Shown: positions 11,169-23,035, counted from the first letter of the stretch. The stretch: DNA of 64,000 nucleotides from Conchocele bisecta (GCA_029237695.1 CM055272.1:35226791-35290790), one strand, 5' to 3'. Program-made: numbers and translations. The notes: generated from the letters alone by a model not told the origin.

Positions 11169-11451
11169 AGGCACTATGTATCATATGAGCTATCAATTGC
11201 TCAATATGTGGTTGGTCACGTTTAGACCTTACAAACAACTTATATAAACTTTGAAGGAAACGGACCACTTAAGTTTATACAATTTCAAGGAGTTAGTGTT
11301 AATAATAGACAATCATAACATGCGGTAAACAGAAGAGATAAGTTCCACTATTTCTGTACCAGGAAAAACAAGTTATGAAACATAACGCTTGCTTTTAATT
11401 CTGATAGACATTTATATACAGCCTATACAAATTTATTTCCTTCCTAGTCAC
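11169..11451. other. Intergenic, nothing recognised
   Basis: AT-rich spacer between MITEs G2 and A2. Confidence 0.5.
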
Positions 11452-11699
11452 CAGGGGGCGCGTTTCACTAAACTTCGTACGACTAAAATATTCGTAAGTG
11501 CAAAATTATGATATTCTGTAAATTTCACATTAACAATGTTTTCTTGTTAACTAGTATTGAATTTACATTTATTGAGCATAGGCTGCATATGCATCCTATG
11601 CTCAATAAATGTAAATCCATCATTTGAAATTTCCAGACGATCCTAAATTTGCACTTACGAACATTTTAGTCGTACGAAGTTTAGTGAAACGGGCCCCAG
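11452..11699. repeat. Palindromic MITE family A (A2)
   Basis: About 245 bp. The terminal inverted repeat is CGTTTCACTAAACTTCGTAC, and the central palindrome is TTTATTGAGCATAGGCTGCA. The complete inverse ends at GTGAAACGGGCCCC. It is a typical full-length member of the commonest family here. Confidence 0.85.
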
Positions 11700-11750
11700 A
11701 TGAATTAATTAAACTCATCCTAGCATCAGCTTAACCCACACTTAGTATTA

Positions 11751-12165
11751 CGGAGCCCCGCAGGGGATTTAGAATTCATTTTTTTTATTAATTTGTTCCC
11801 ACGAAATAACAATTCGTTCCCTCAATTTAACAATACGCTGCCACGAATTAACAATTCGTTCCCTCGATGTAACAATTCGTTCCCACGAAATAACAATTCT
11901 TTCCCACGGGAACGAATTGTTAGTTCGTGGGAACGAATTGTTATATCATGGAAACGAATTGTTAATTCGATGGAATGAATTGTTAAATTGAATGAACGAA
12001 TTGTCATTTCGTGGGAATGAATTGTTAATTCTAGGGAACGAATTGTTATATCGTGGGAACGCATTGTTAATTCGAGGGAACGAATTGTTAAATTGAGGGA
12101 ACGAATTGTTATTTCGTTAGAACAAATTGATAACAAAAAATCCATGTCCCCTGGCGGGCTCCGTA
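11751..12165. repeat. Hairpin element B0 built from 21-bp repeats
   Basis: The outer inverted ends are CGGAGCCCCGCAGGGGAT and the inverse near 12146-12165. Inside, a 21-bp unit (consensus GGGAACGAATTGTTAATTCGA) runs in one orientation up to the centre at about 11906 (CCCACGGGAACG), then in the opposite orientation. Because 21 is a multiple of three, long spurious heptapeptide-repeat frames appear. Confidence 0.85.
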
Positions 12166-12306
12166 TAGTATAGATGCAAACACACACTCTTATTTCAGAT
12201 GGAATGACACGGAAGACAACAAGATTGTGGTTGCACAAACCAACAAAAAAAACCCGAAAGGAACAAAAAACTGACCCAGCCTACAAAGTATCCTTCTTCC
12301 ATCTGG

Positions 12307-12690
12307 TACACCGCTTTCCATCAAACCCCTGCCGTGACGCATTCCTTAACCCTTACACCGCTTTCCATCAAACCCCCTGCCGTGACGCATTCCTTAACCC
12401 TTACACCGCTTTCCATCAAACCCCCTGCCGTGTCGCATTCCTTAACCCTTACACCGCTTTCCATCAAACCCCCTGCCCCCGTGACGATTTTCCTTAAACC
12501 CTACCGCTTTCCAATTCACCTCTTGCGTGACATTCCTTAACCCATACACCGCTTTCCATCAAACCCCCTGCCGTGACGCATTCCCTTACTTTCCATTCCA
12601 CCTCTGCCGTGACGCATTCCTTAACCCTTACACCGCTTTCCATCAAACCCCTTGCCGTGACGCATTCCTTAACCCTTACACCGCTATCTT
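12307..12690. repeat. 48-bp minisatellite
   Basis: About eight copies, some truncated, of a 48-bp unit containing CGCTTTCCATCAAACCCCCT, GCCGTGACGCATTCC and TTAACCCTTACAC. The period is a multiple of three, which makes artificial repeated open frames. It abuts the left end of the DIRS-like copy. Confidence 0.85.
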
Positions 12691-12770
12691 AATTTTTCGT
12701 CGTCTGCTGTTTATTTAGGCGCCTCGTGTAAAACCGACCTCCATATATGCATTGCGTAATCCAATTAAGT

Positions 12771-13380
12771 TTACCACTGAGGCTTTGGAGTTGACGCTAA
12801 GTACGACCGCAATATTGAACGAATTTCACACATTTTTAACTCGGGGATACTTAATGTGGGTTGAACCGTGTCCAAATTCACACGAAGGAAACATATTTGC
12901 TGCACGGGTCCTTCCACTTTGCTGTAGTTTATACAGAATCCTAGTCGCCTGAGTTGAGACATCAATGTGTTCAGAATATTTAGGCATTCGCCATAGGTGT
13001 CAGTGACAATGAGGAAATCGTCTAAATACGCAATGATACCATGCATCCCCTTGGCAGCCATGATGGCTCTCACTGCCTGTGTTATCCGGTGAAATGTTTC
13101 CGGGCTTTGGCTGGTGCCGAATGGAAGCCGTTCGTCAATCACGTATGTATCAATACTATCCGCGTGAAATCGCCATTTTAGGCCTGTTGCCTTATAATTA
13201 GAGGGGTGAATTTTAACACTACGGTAAGCACTCGCCAAGTCCACCTTAGCACAGTAAGCACCTGGGGTAATTAGATCTACCGCGTCCTGTAATGATTGAT
13301 AACGGAATGGGTAGTTATACGCGAAGTCGTTTAATGCTTGCCACGGGGGGCGACTGGCATCGTGTATGAGACGAATGCCG
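12771..13380 (-). pseudogene. Reverse transcriptase fragment (C-terminal palm/thumb), DIRS-like
   Basis: The frame shows IRLIHDASRP, the QSLQDAVDLITPGAYCAKVD block, the LPFGTSQSPETFHRI block and the active-site YLDDFLIV, as in DIRS-type reverse transcriptases. It is cut at its upstream side by the non-LTR insertion and loses the tail after the thumb through a small deletion. The same frame in copy 2 (54751-55812) continues unbroken across the insertion point. It is non-functional as it stands. Confidence 0.85.
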
Positions 13381-14608
13381 TCAATACAATACAATACAAT
13401 ATTCCTTTAATCACCCAGTCCATACATATGGCAACATGAGGTACATAGTTTCAACAAATGTGAACAAGGCTTCAGGAAATAGCATGTACATGAATCATGG
13501 GCACTGCTTACAGTGCATCATGACGAGACAGAACGCATGTTACCGTTGTTCCGAACAGTGTAGATCCCGGTCAGATGGCGCTTTTGTGCAATCCGACATG
13601 GATTTAGACTGCCCAATAAATATATCATTTTAACTAATTAGTTCCAAAATTGACTATTTGCACGATGTGTTATATTTCATCATGCTGCACCACATACAAG
13701 TACCTCCAACGAATAAGATGTATTATTGAAATTTTCATTCTTTGTTATTTGTCGTATTTCTGTAAAAACTGTGTATAATAGTATACAATATTGATGCTAA
13801 TTTTCTGTCATTTGAATTATTTAGTCTTGTCCAAAAAGAAACCATTTTTGTTTGAATATCTACATATATTGGAACTACACCAGTTTCGCCATATACCTTA
13901 ACATTTGGTGTGCTTTTTTTCTTATTTAATATTATCTTTAGGTATTTTAGCTGGATCCTTTCTATTACATATATGTTTCCAAATCCACAAAGCTCACTTC
14001 CATATGTTAGTATCGGTTTGACGAGTTTGTCAAATAGTTATCTCTGCATATCTATAAGTAAATTTAATGACTTTGACCTTTTTATTACACTATACATTGC
14101 TCTAGTACCTTGTTCTGCTATATGTTTGTTCGTGGATGTAAATGAACCGTTTTTATTTATGAAAATTCCAAGATATTTATATTCGGTGACTATGTCAAGG
14201 ATATTATTTTGGTAGAAAAATTCGTGATTATTGTTTCTCGGGTTATTAAAAAACACTACTATCTTCGTTTTACTAGTATTAACAATTAATCTCCATTCAT
14301 GACAATATCTTTCATATTCATTTATTGCATTTTGCAAATCTTCTGCTGATTCACTTAATATTACAGTATCATCTGCGTATAGTAGTACGAATAATTTAAG
14401 ATAAACAAATAAATCTTCTTCTACTTCATGCTGTCTACATTATATACCTCTTACATTTTTGCTTTCAAGAAAATCTTCTAAATCATTTAAGTACAATGAG
14501 AATATAAATGATGACAAGTTTTCCCCTTGCCGGACGCCTTTATTACATGGAAAATATGATGATTTGTCGCCATTAACCATTACACATGATTTCATATTAC
14601 TGTACATG
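13381..14608 (-). mobile_element. 5'-truncated non-LTR retrotransposon (CR1/Jockey-like) inserted in the DIRS-like RT
   Basis: The minus strand encodes the end of a LINE reverse transcriptase. GVRQGENLSSFIFSLYLNDL lies near 14455-14540, the catalytic YADDTVILSESAEDLQ has its YADD at 14368-14379, then comes the post-RT KTKIVVFFNNPRN and TYGSELCGFGN region. A TAA interrupts the frame at 14038-14040, so this is a pseudogene. The 3' tail is a TATTG-type pentamer run (13381-13398), as in elements that prime on microsatellite tails. The 5' side is truncated at about 14608, the usual result of incomplete target-primed reverse transcription. Confidence 0.85.
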
Positions 14609-14908
14609 TTTCCGATTTCTTGGATACAACTCCCAATGCCGAAACAATACAGGGTTTCTCATGAAAAATCTTATAACGACCGTTATCTGATTCTGTACGA
14701 ATTTGTGATTCAACACGCGCGCGCATAAGGGCATCAGTGGCGGATTTATAATTATTCGTTTCCACGGGTTGTCGGATTTTCTCCGCGTCCACAATATGGA
14801 ATTCGTCGCGAATACCGAATATGCTGAATTCCCTGTCGCCGTAATCCATGGACAGGTCCGCTTCCCAGGTGTCTAACCGCAAGGCTGTTGATGGTTGCTT
14901 ACCGGGCT
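14609..14908 (-). pseudogene. Reverse transcriptase N-terminal part, DIRS-like copy 1
   Basis: The minus-strand frame, joined to the overlapping gag end, encodes PLEPGKQPSTALRLDTWEAD and continues to ALMRARVESQIRTESDNGRY. The corresponding intact stretch is in copy 2 at 55540-55840. The frame is severed at 14608 by the non-LTR insertion. At the gag/RT overlap this copy reads A ACA AAC rather than the slippery A AAA AAC of copy 2. Confidence 0.8.
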
Positions 14909-15615
14909 CTAGTGGTTTGTTGGCGCATTGTCCTTGGTGGCGCCATCGCTGAACTGGCGAGGGTGTCGACATTTACAAGATGTGCCAAACGGGCAGGCAC
15001 CTTTCGCCTTGAAGATCTTGCAGTCTTCTTTTCTCTCCGGTGCTGGTCCCTGGACTGACCCCTGTCCCTGTACCGTCTGGCGTCGTTTGGGAGTGAGAAG
15101 TTGTAACTCCATATGTGGACCGAAGGTTCCCCATTTGAACTGGTGTTCCGCTTGCATCTCCCGGCAGTGGAAATCGCATGTACGCATGTCGCAGTTGCAT
15201 GTACGGGTACACTAACAACAGGGGGTGGGACATTCCCAGACAGCAACTCATCTAGTCGCTTACCTGCGTCATTTAGGCCGATCGTTTGTGCCCGAATGTC
15301 CTTGATCGCAATGTCGTCGTCGACATGGTTGACGGCACTGACTGGCGTCTGATCGTCGTCGACGGTCGCCGGCTTCTGGAGATCACATTTAGCGGCCATG
15401 ATCAGCTTATATTGACCCATCGTAAATCCAAGTTCCTTCACATCCCGTACTTCCAACAATTTAATCGCTTTCCTTGTCGTTAATTCCTCCTTTTTCAGAA
15501 CTAACACAGATTTCCTCGTTAAACCACATTATACGGCCCATGCATCGAAATCAAACGAGTCCGTTTCTGCCGTCAACACAATGTCCACATGGTCATCACT
15601 GATATCGGTTGCCAT
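14909..15615 (-). pseudogene. Gag-like protein of DIRS-like copy 1, internally deleted
   Basis: The start ATG lies at 15613-15615, with the stop TAG at 14909-14911. The N-terminal region carries the LKKEELTTRKAI and ELGFTMGQYKLIMAA helices seen in copy 2, which look SAM-domain-like. The C-terminal part carries a CCCH zinc finger, CKIFKAKGACPFGTSCKCRH. About 360 bp of the middle is missing relative to copy 2 and the two halves are in different frames. A frame break in the first 35 codons (near 15508-15530) also separates the ATG from the helix region. Confidence 0.75.
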
Positions 15616-15810
15616 TGTAATATATGTTCCAGAACATTAAACTAATGGTAATCCACAAAATAAATTATATAAACCGCAAACAAAACGAAGCCACTCCGCG
15701 CCTGGGCTCTGCTAATGCGCGACTGACCAGTGGCGGCGGTGCCAAGTTTACCGCCAAATAGCCGGGGCCAAGATGGGGACGCCGCAGGTTGCTATCCCTT
15801 TGTGCATTGG

Positions 15811-16062
15811 CACGAAAATTGTCATCTACTGTTACATTTTCCTTCTTTCTCAATAAAGACATGTTCTGACAGCACTTTAGAATCATTTCCAAAATGTTAA
15901 ATGCTGTCAAAGCATGTATTTGACGAGAATTATCGAAGAAAATAAATAAACAGCAGACGACGAAATATAATTCAGCATTAACCTCCCTACAACAGCCATC
16001 TCTCTACAACACCTAGTTTTGCTTCTTCCCGTGGGTGGCTGTTGTAGAGAGGTTGAACTGTA
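15811..16062. repeat. Family N MITE (N2), partial
   Basis: It shares CACGAAAATTGTCATCTACT, TTTAGAATCATTTCC and the terminal GAGAGGTTGAACTGTA with N1, but lacks the N1 left end. It abuts the 5' side of the DIRS-like copy. Confidence 0.65.
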
Positions 16063-16097
16063 TCTGCATTAAATTTCCTGCATTTGAGTGAATTTAA

Positions 16098-16340
16098 CCC
16101 TTTGAACACGAAAGCCCGCTATATCGGTTTATGCAAACAGTGCAGATCCAGATGAGCCGGCTCGTAACGAGCCGTCTCATAAGGACCTACATTTTTTGAA
16201 AGTAATGTTCATAATTTTAAAAACAAAAAACACCCCCTTTTCATAAATGGACTAGTCTGAAAATTATTTTGTGACAATTGGATTGGTTGCAAAATTAACA
16301 TGTCAAATCCATTCCAGTTACTTAGGGTTGAAAGGGTTAA
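16098..16340. repeat. Dispersed repeat P (P1)
   Basis: Its marks are the perfect palindrome GAGCCGGCTCGTAACGAGCC plus a tail CCATTCCAGTTACTTAGGG. Other copies are at 17355-17612 and 27970-28171. Tail fragments are at 29370-29505 and 30704-30782. Confidence 0.7.
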
Positions 16341-16432
16341 GCCACTGAACTCTCTCATCGCAGTAATCATCTACCAGGAAGAAGCTATAATTGACTTATC
16401 ACGAAGAAAGTGGCATATTGCATTTTAGATCA

Positions 16433-16712
16433 GTTTATTGTTTACCCTAGTTTCTCTATCAATAAAACAACAGTAATTCATCTCAATTAATCACATAATG
16501 CGACAATTTCGCCAGTATCTATTAGATTAATCATTAATGTTCAGCGCTATATTTAGAACTGATTTTACGCCTTGTTGACATCAGTTCACGAGACGCAACG
16601 AATATTACCGCACACACACCCGCTCACTTCGTGTCAGATCGCCAATCACATAGTTATTAGTATAGCGATTAGAAATCACGTTTAGGAGCGGAGCTTCTCG
16701 ACTGGGCTGGGT
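16433..16712. repeat. Dispersed repeat W (W2)
   Basis: The second copy of the 8335-8610 block, including CATAATGCGAC and GATTAGAAATCACG elements. It is followed directly by MITE F2. Confidence 0.6.
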
Positions 16713-16721
16713 AAACAATAT

Positions 16722-16984
16722 AGAGAATAGTAGGTTAGTGCCGTGAATGGGAAAAAATATCTGGCAAGGCTCAGGAAACGGGATGGGCGAGGCTCTGCCG
16801 AGCACATCCCGTTTCCGTGCCGCGCCAGATATGTTTTCCCATTCACGACACTAACCTACTATTCTATTTATCCCTTGAACACCTACAAATGGCTGTAAAA
16901 TGCAAAAATTGTATTGACTGGATATCAAAAATGTTTCACGGCACCGTGTTTCACGGCACATACGCACTGTGTTGACGGGATAAA
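16722..16984. repeat. MITE family F (F2)
   Basis: It runs from AGAGAATAGTAGGTTAGTGC to GTTGACGGGATAAA and has the same modules as F1 in the opposite order. Confidence 0.8.
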
Positions 16985-16999
16985 AGTAAGTTATAATTC

Positions 17000-17157
17000 A
17001 CATATTTTATTTTCAGTGTGAACATTTACGTCTGATATAAAATGTATAATAATGCCAATCAATACGTTCTAGAACGGGTGGAATAGTGACACAATTATAC
17101 ACTTATTAATTCCTATACAGAACAGTTTGTGCCTACTGAGTGGGCATGTACCTTTAA
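17000..17157. repeat. MITE family G, partial (G3)
   Basis: Only the terminal third is present: TAATAATGCCAATCAATACG, then CACAATTATACACTTATTAA, then GGGCATGTACCTTTAAA. Confidence 0.65.
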
Positions 17158-17354
17158 ATTACAGTCTAATATCCTGGGACAGAAGCAGCGATTTCGGACA
17201 CAAGAACTGTATAACTGCGGGCTTCTTTGAATTGTTTTTCGGGCTTATTTGAAAAGGTATTTCATGTATATAATAACAATAACAATTTCCACGTTTGCAG
17301 TTTACTTCCTGTGTATGCCCCCACATCACCCCATCCTCCCCAGTCTTGGGTCAG

Positions 17355-17612
17355 GGCTGTTTCGAACAACGCTTTGAACCCGAAAGCCCACTATAGCGGT
17401 TTATGCAAACAGTACAGATCCAGATGAGCCGGCTCGTAACGAGCCGTCTCATCAGGATCTGTTCTTTTTGAAAGTAATTTTATTTGTTTCGGGAACAAAA
17501 ATACCATCTTTTCATAAATGGACAAGTCTGAAAATAATCTTGTGACGGTTGGATTGGTGGCAAAATTAACATATCAAAATCCATTCCAGTTACTTAGGGG
17601 TGAAAGGGTTAA
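17355..17612. repeat. Dispersed repeat P (P2)
   Basis: It has the same GAGCCGGCTCGTAACGAGCC palindrome and the CCATTCCAGTTACTTAGGGG tail as P1, with few differences. Confidence 0.7.
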
Positions 17613-17649
17613 TGTCACAACGATCTATATACACTCGACATACTTGGAA

Positions 17650-17896
17650 TTTATCCCGTCAACACAATGCGTATGTGCCGTGAAACATTTTTTATATCCA
17701 GTCAATACAATTTTTGCATTTTACAGCCATTTGTAGGTGTTGACGGGATAAATAGAATAGTAGGTTAGTGCCGTGAATGGGGAAAAATATCTGGCGCGGC
17801 ACGGAAACGGGATGTGCTCGGCAGAGCCTCGCCCATCCCGTTTCCTAAGCCTTGCCAGATATTTTTACCCATTCACGGCACTAACCTACTATTCTC
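17650..17896. repeat. MITE family F (F3)
   Basis: It starts TTTATCCCGTCAACACAATG and ends CACTAACCTACTATTCTC, with the same module order as F1. Confidence 0.8.
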
Positions 17897-17974
17897 TATA
17901 TCCCGATTTGTAAAGACAATTCCTAAGGTGGCGCCGTTGTGCCTCCGTGCCTTCCTATACCATCATATGTACTC

Positions 17975-18178
17975 TTTCACTAATCTTCGTACGAGTAAAA
18001 TATTCGTAAGTGGAAATTTGGATCGTTTGGAAATTTCAATTGATGGATTTACATTTATTGAGCATATGCGGCATATACTCAATAAAGTTATTCCAATAAT
18101 TGTTTACAAGAAAACATTGTGAAATTTACAGACTATCATAATTTTGCACTTACGAACATATTAGTCGTACGAAGTTTA
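17975..18178. repeat. MITE family A, diverged (A3)
   Basis: Family A ends with several substitutions (TCACTAATCTTCGTACGAGT) and a shortened core. Confidence 0.65.
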
Positions 18179-18656
18179 ACCTATCTGAGTTTCTTTCCCA
18201 CAGCAGCATGCTCTATTCCTCTGTTACATGGAGATAATTCGCGAAGCTTTATGATTTAGTTTTGACGTGAGTTGCAAACCCATGGTTCGGTGAAATATTA
18301 TATTTAACTCTTAATCTCGCAATTTCAGTAGAAGTGGGCTCTATTCTAATGAAATTCAAAGACATATTCAGCATATTTATAGGGAGAAATAAAAGAAACT
18401 GAAGGAAAATACAGTGAATTGTCGTCTACTATTTTTGAACTATGTATAGCCCACAAATTCTCCAGCATGGAAAGAGTTAATAAGCCATATGAAGTAATTG
18501 AGCCAATAAAATGCCATTAGAATTGTGTGGCCAGTGTAGATCCAAAGCATCATACATGTAATATGTCAGTGAGTGCAGTGAGTATATTGATAACACATTT
18601 AAAGAAACAATGTTCAGCTCGTCAAATCGTGACCAACGTAGTCCGGTTGCGCAGAC
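18179..18656. other. Intergenic, nothing recognised
   Basis: AT-rich spacer before the large satellite. No coding or repeat assignment was made. Confidence 0.4.
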
Positions 18657-21494
18657 TGGTCCAGGACTACCACGGTCTGCACATATCGTAATAGTAAAGT
18701 CCATTTTCTCAATCGGCGCGACAACTGCATGCAAGCAATGTCAATTTACAGTACAGGGGAGATAACTCGTGCTGTCATATGAATTAGTTTTCGCGCGATT
18801 TGCTAACACAGCAGCCTACTATCATTACATGGCGACCCTACGGAGTCCCACAGGGGAAGTAGAATTATTTTATTTATTAATTCGTTCCCACGAAATAACA
18901 ATTCGTTCTTTAAATTTAACAATTCGTTCCCACAAATTAACAAATCGTTCCCTCAATTTAACAATTCGTTCCCACGAAATAACAAATCTTTCCCTCAATT
19001 TAACATTTAACAATTCGTTCCCACGAAGTAACAATTCGTTCCCACGTGAACGAATTGTTATATCGTGGGAATGAATTGTTAATTCGAGGAAACGAATTTT
19101 TAAATAGAGGGAACTAATTGTCATTTCGTGGGAACGAATTGTTAATTCGAGTGAACGAATTGTTAAATTGAGGGAACAAATTGTTATTTCGTTGGAACGA
19201 ATTAATAAATAAAAAATCCAAGTCCCTTGCGGGTCACAACTGCATGCAAGCAATGTCAATTTACAGTACAGGGGAGATAACTCGTACTGTCATATGAATT
19301 AGTTTTCTCGCGCGAGTTGCTAACACAGCAGCCTACTAACATTACATGGCGATCCTACAGAGCCTCACAGGGGACGTAGAATTATTTTATTTATTAATTC
19401 GTTCCCACGAAATAACAATTCGTTACCTCAATTTAATTCGTTCCCACGAAGTAACAATTCGTTCCCCCGGGAACGAATTGTTATATCGTGGGAACGAATT
19501 GTTAATTCGAGGGAACGAATTGTTAAATAGAGAGAACGTATTGTCATTTCATGGGAACGAATTGTTAATTCGAGGGAACGAATTGTTATATCGTGGGAAT
19601 GAATAGTTAATTCGAGTGAACGAATTGTTAAATTGAGGGAACAAATTGTTATTTCGTGGGAACGAATTAATAAATAAAAAATCCAAGTCCCCTGCGGGTC
19701 TCCGTACTACGACGGTCGCACATATCGTAATAGTTAAGTCCATTTTCTCAATCGGCGCGACAACTGCATGCAAGCAATGTCAATTTACAGTACAGGGGAG
19801 ATAACTCGTGCTGTCATATGAATTAGTTTTCACATGAGTTGCTAACACAGCAGCCTACTATCATTACATGGCGATACTACGGTTTGTTTTTATTAATTCG
19901 TTCCCACGAAATAACAATTCGTTCCCTCAATTTAACAATTCGTTCCAATGAATTAACAAATCGTTCCCTCAATTTAAGAATTCGTTCCCACGAAATAACA
20001 ATTCGTTCCCACGGGAACGAATTATTAATTCGTGGGAATGAATTGTTATATCGTGGGAACGAATTGTTAATTAGAGGGAACAAATTGCTAAATAGAGGGA
20101 ACAAATTGTCATTTCGTGGGAATGAATTGTTAATTCTAGGGAACAAATTGTTACATTGAGAAAAATAATTGTTATTTCGTGGGAACGAATTAATAAATAA
20201 AAAATCCAAGTCCCCTGCGGGTCTCCGTACTACGACGGTCGCACATATCGTAATAGTAAAGTCCATTTTCTCAATCGGCGCGAAAACTGCATGCAAGCAA
20301 TGCCAATTTACAGTACAGGGGAGATAACTCGTGTTGTAAGATGAATTAGTTTTCACGTGAGTTGCTAACACAGAAGCCTACTATCATTGCATGGCGATAC
20401 TACAGAGCCCCGAAGGGGACGTAGCATTTTTGTTTTTATTAATTCGTTCCCACGAAATAACAATTCGTTCCCTCAATTTAACAATTCGTTCCCATGAATT
20501 AACAAATCGTTCCCTCAATTTAAGAATTCGTTCCCACGAAATAACAATTCGTTCCCACGGGAACGAATTGTTAATTCGTGGGAATGAATTGTTATATCGT
20601 GGGAACGAATTATTAATTAGAGGGAACAAATTGCTAAATAGAGAGAACGAATTGTCATTTCGTGGGAATGAATTGTTAATTCGAGGGAACGAATTGTTAC
20701 ATTGAGAAAACGAATTGTTAGTTCGTGGGAACGAATTAATAAATAAAGAATCCAAGTCCCCTGCGGGTCTCCGTACTACGACGGTCGCACATATCGTAAT
20801 AGTAAAGTCCATTTTCTCAATCGGCGCGACAACTGCATGCAAGCAATGCCAATTTACAGTACAGGGGAGATAACTCGTGCTGTAAGATAAATTCGTTTTC
20901 ACGTGAGTTGCTAACACAGAAGCCTACTATCATTGCATGGCGATACTACGGAGCCCCGCAGGGGACGTAGAATTCTTTTTTTAATAATTCGTTAAATTGA
21001 GGGAACGAATTGTCATGTCGTGGGAACGAATTGTTAGTTTGAGGGAACGAATTATTGTATCGTGGGAACGAATTGTTATTTCGAGCGAACGAATAGTTCA
21101 ATTGAGGAAATTAATTGTTATTTCGTGGGAACGAATTAATAAATAAAAAATCCAAGTCCCCTGCGTGGCTCCGTACTACGGCGGTCGCACATATCGTAAT
21201 AGTACAGTCAATTTTTCAATAGATCTGCGCGACAACTGCATGCAAGCAATGTCAATTACAATACAGGGGAGATAACTCGTGCTGTCATATGAATTAGTTT
21301 TCACGTGAGTTGTTAACACAGCAGCCTACTATCATTACATGGCGATCCTACAGAGCCCCGCAGGGAACGAATTATTAATTCGAGGGAACAAATTGTTATA
21401 TCGTGGGAACGAATTGTTAAATTGAGTAAACGAATTGTTATTTCGTGGGAACGAATTAATTAACAAATTACATGTCCCTTGCGGGGCTCCGTAC
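18657..21494. repeat. Satellite of about 530-bp units, each containing a 21-bp-repeat hairpin (B1-B6)
   Basis: Six tandem units. Each begins near GGTCGCACATATCGTAATAG, runs through ACTGCATGCAAGCAATGTCA and GGGGAGATAACTCGTGCTGT to CATTACATGGCGATACTACG, and then contains a B element like 11751-12165. Unit starts fall near 18660, 19224, 19700, 20226, 20770 and 21173. The first and last units are truncated or diverged. The B hairpins use the GGGAACGAATTGTTA 21-mer in both orientations. Every long open frame here is a product of the 21-bp period. Confidence 0.85.
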
Positions 21495-21499
21495 GATCC

Positions 21500-21745
21500 A
21501 GGGACCCGTTTCACTAACCTTTGTACGACTAAAATGTTCGTAAGTGCAAATTTAGGATTGTCTGTCAATTTCAATTGATGGATTTACATTTATTGAGCAT
21601 AGGCTGCATATGCAGCCTATGCTCAATAAATGTAAATCCAACAATTGTTTACAAGAAAACATTGTTAATGTGAAATTTACAGACTATCATAATTTTGCAC
21701 TTACGAACATTTTAGTCGTAGGAAGTTTAGTGAAACGGCCCCCAG
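21500..21745. repeat. MITE family A (A4)
   Basis: Full-length, with CGTTTCACTAACCTTTGTAC, a central TGAGCATAGGCTGCATATGC and a final GTGAAACGGCCCCC. Confidence 0.85.
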
Positions 21746-22365
21746 ATGTTTTATGACATAAAATATGTTTGCGTGTATCACCCGGTAAGTCGATGTACTG
21801 ATCTACATGTACTGTACAAGCATGTCAATGTATCTTCTACATTATGTTCAAATAAATGTTTTGGTTTTTTCTTCTTCTGATGAACATGCTTTTGTCATGA
21901 GACGTAGTTTTAATTCCAGCCGCTGACATTTTGGGCCACAACCATGGTGGTTAGAGGAGATTGTATTTATCTTTCTTAAAAATAATTAAACCTATATTTT
22001 AATTAGTGAATATCCACAGTAGGATGGGTGCAGGTTATTGTAAAATAGGTCCCATATCATCCATATTAAGACTGAAAGTAACAGAGAATAGTAAATGGTT
22101 AAGTTATATCGGACAAATCAATGTTGGTAGCCCACTAGCATTTGGTCATTTTCACCAAACACGTTTTTCTACCGACGAAATTATGGCTATTAAACACATT
22201 AAATCTAATAAATATTGATATGTAAGTACTTTTTCATCAATAACAAAAAAAGTCACCCTCCCCAAAAAAATATATTTATTAAAATACTTTTTGATTTGTG
22301 GACTGATTTTCAAAATCTAACTTTTGTTTTCTTATTTACATCATTTCCAAGCTATCTCGCCAGCA
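21746..22365. other. Intergenic, no gene seen
   Basis: AT-rich DNA. The 70-codon frame at 22006 carries no recognised motif, and its upstream region has no clear exon boundary. Confidence 0.45.
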
Positions 22366-22766
22366 AGGTGCATGATCACAACAACAAGAACAATGGCTCA
22401 ACATGATGAAAGCGTGCCCACTCCAAAGTAAGTATTATTTGATATTTTTCTTAATAGGGAACTGATTTTGATGAAATATGGCGCAGCAAACGCGTCTTCT
22501 TGAGCTGCATTTGGTGGTCGCGGGAGTTCAGCACATACTTATGTCGTTTTTGCGAAGAATCGATTTCCGTGTCAGTTCGCAAAAACGACGGAAGTTTGGA
22601 CCAAAGTACCCAGACCACCAAATGAAGCTTGACAAGACGCGTTTAATGCGCCATATTTCATAAAAATCCGCTACATAATAATGACAAAATAAAAGTACAC
22701 GGAGGACTTCTGGAAGTTTCAGTACGTGTTGTTGTTGTTATAACCACGTGTGCATGATCATACACG
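22366..22766. repeat. Palindromic MITE family H (H2)
   Basis: It runs from CAAGGTGCATGATCACAACA to GTGTGCATGATCATACACG. The inner palindrome around GAAGAATCGATTTCCGTGTC is conserved with H1. Confidence 0.75.
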
Positions 22767-23035
22767 TTGGCCAAGTTTCTGAGCAAATTTCCAATTATTT
22801 TTCGACCTTCCTGGTCAGCCTCCTCCTACTTTTCGCCCATTGTTAAATTCCCATAGGAAAATAGTTTTGTTTCGCAATAAAATCAATATTTTATGGAATT
22901 TCATCAATTAACAAAAACTGGGGATGGTGACTTTTTTGTTATTGATGAATAAGTACTTACATTTAAATATTTTTTAGATCTTAGATGTGTAATAGCCGAA
23001 AGTTCGTCGGCAGCAAAACTTGGAACAGACAGTAG

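Larger units (their letters stand above)
12717..15801 (-). mobile_element. DIRS-like retrotransposon copy 1, degraded and interrupted
   Basis: It is homologous to 54655-57118 throughout. The minus strand reads gag then reverse transcriptase. Relative to copy 2 it has a roughly 360-bp deletion in gag, a small deletion at about 12793 in the RT thumb, and a 1.23-kb non-LTR insertion at 13381-14608. No terminal repeats, RNase H end or tyrosine recombinase remain. The DIRS assignment rests on RT wording and a CCCH-finger gag, not on termini, so it is tentative. Confidence 0.7.

Noticed and set aside
12307..12690. CRISPR-like array
   Set aside because: The copies are contiguous without unique spacers, and the context is eukaryotic.
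12174..12718. Repeated open frames over the 48-bp array
   Set aside because: The period is divisible by three. There is no start context and no homology.
18769..20917. Long open frames with heptapeptide repeats (NNSFPR, TIRSHE types)
   Set aside because: They are forced by the 21-bp repeat period and appear on both strands at once. Not proteins.
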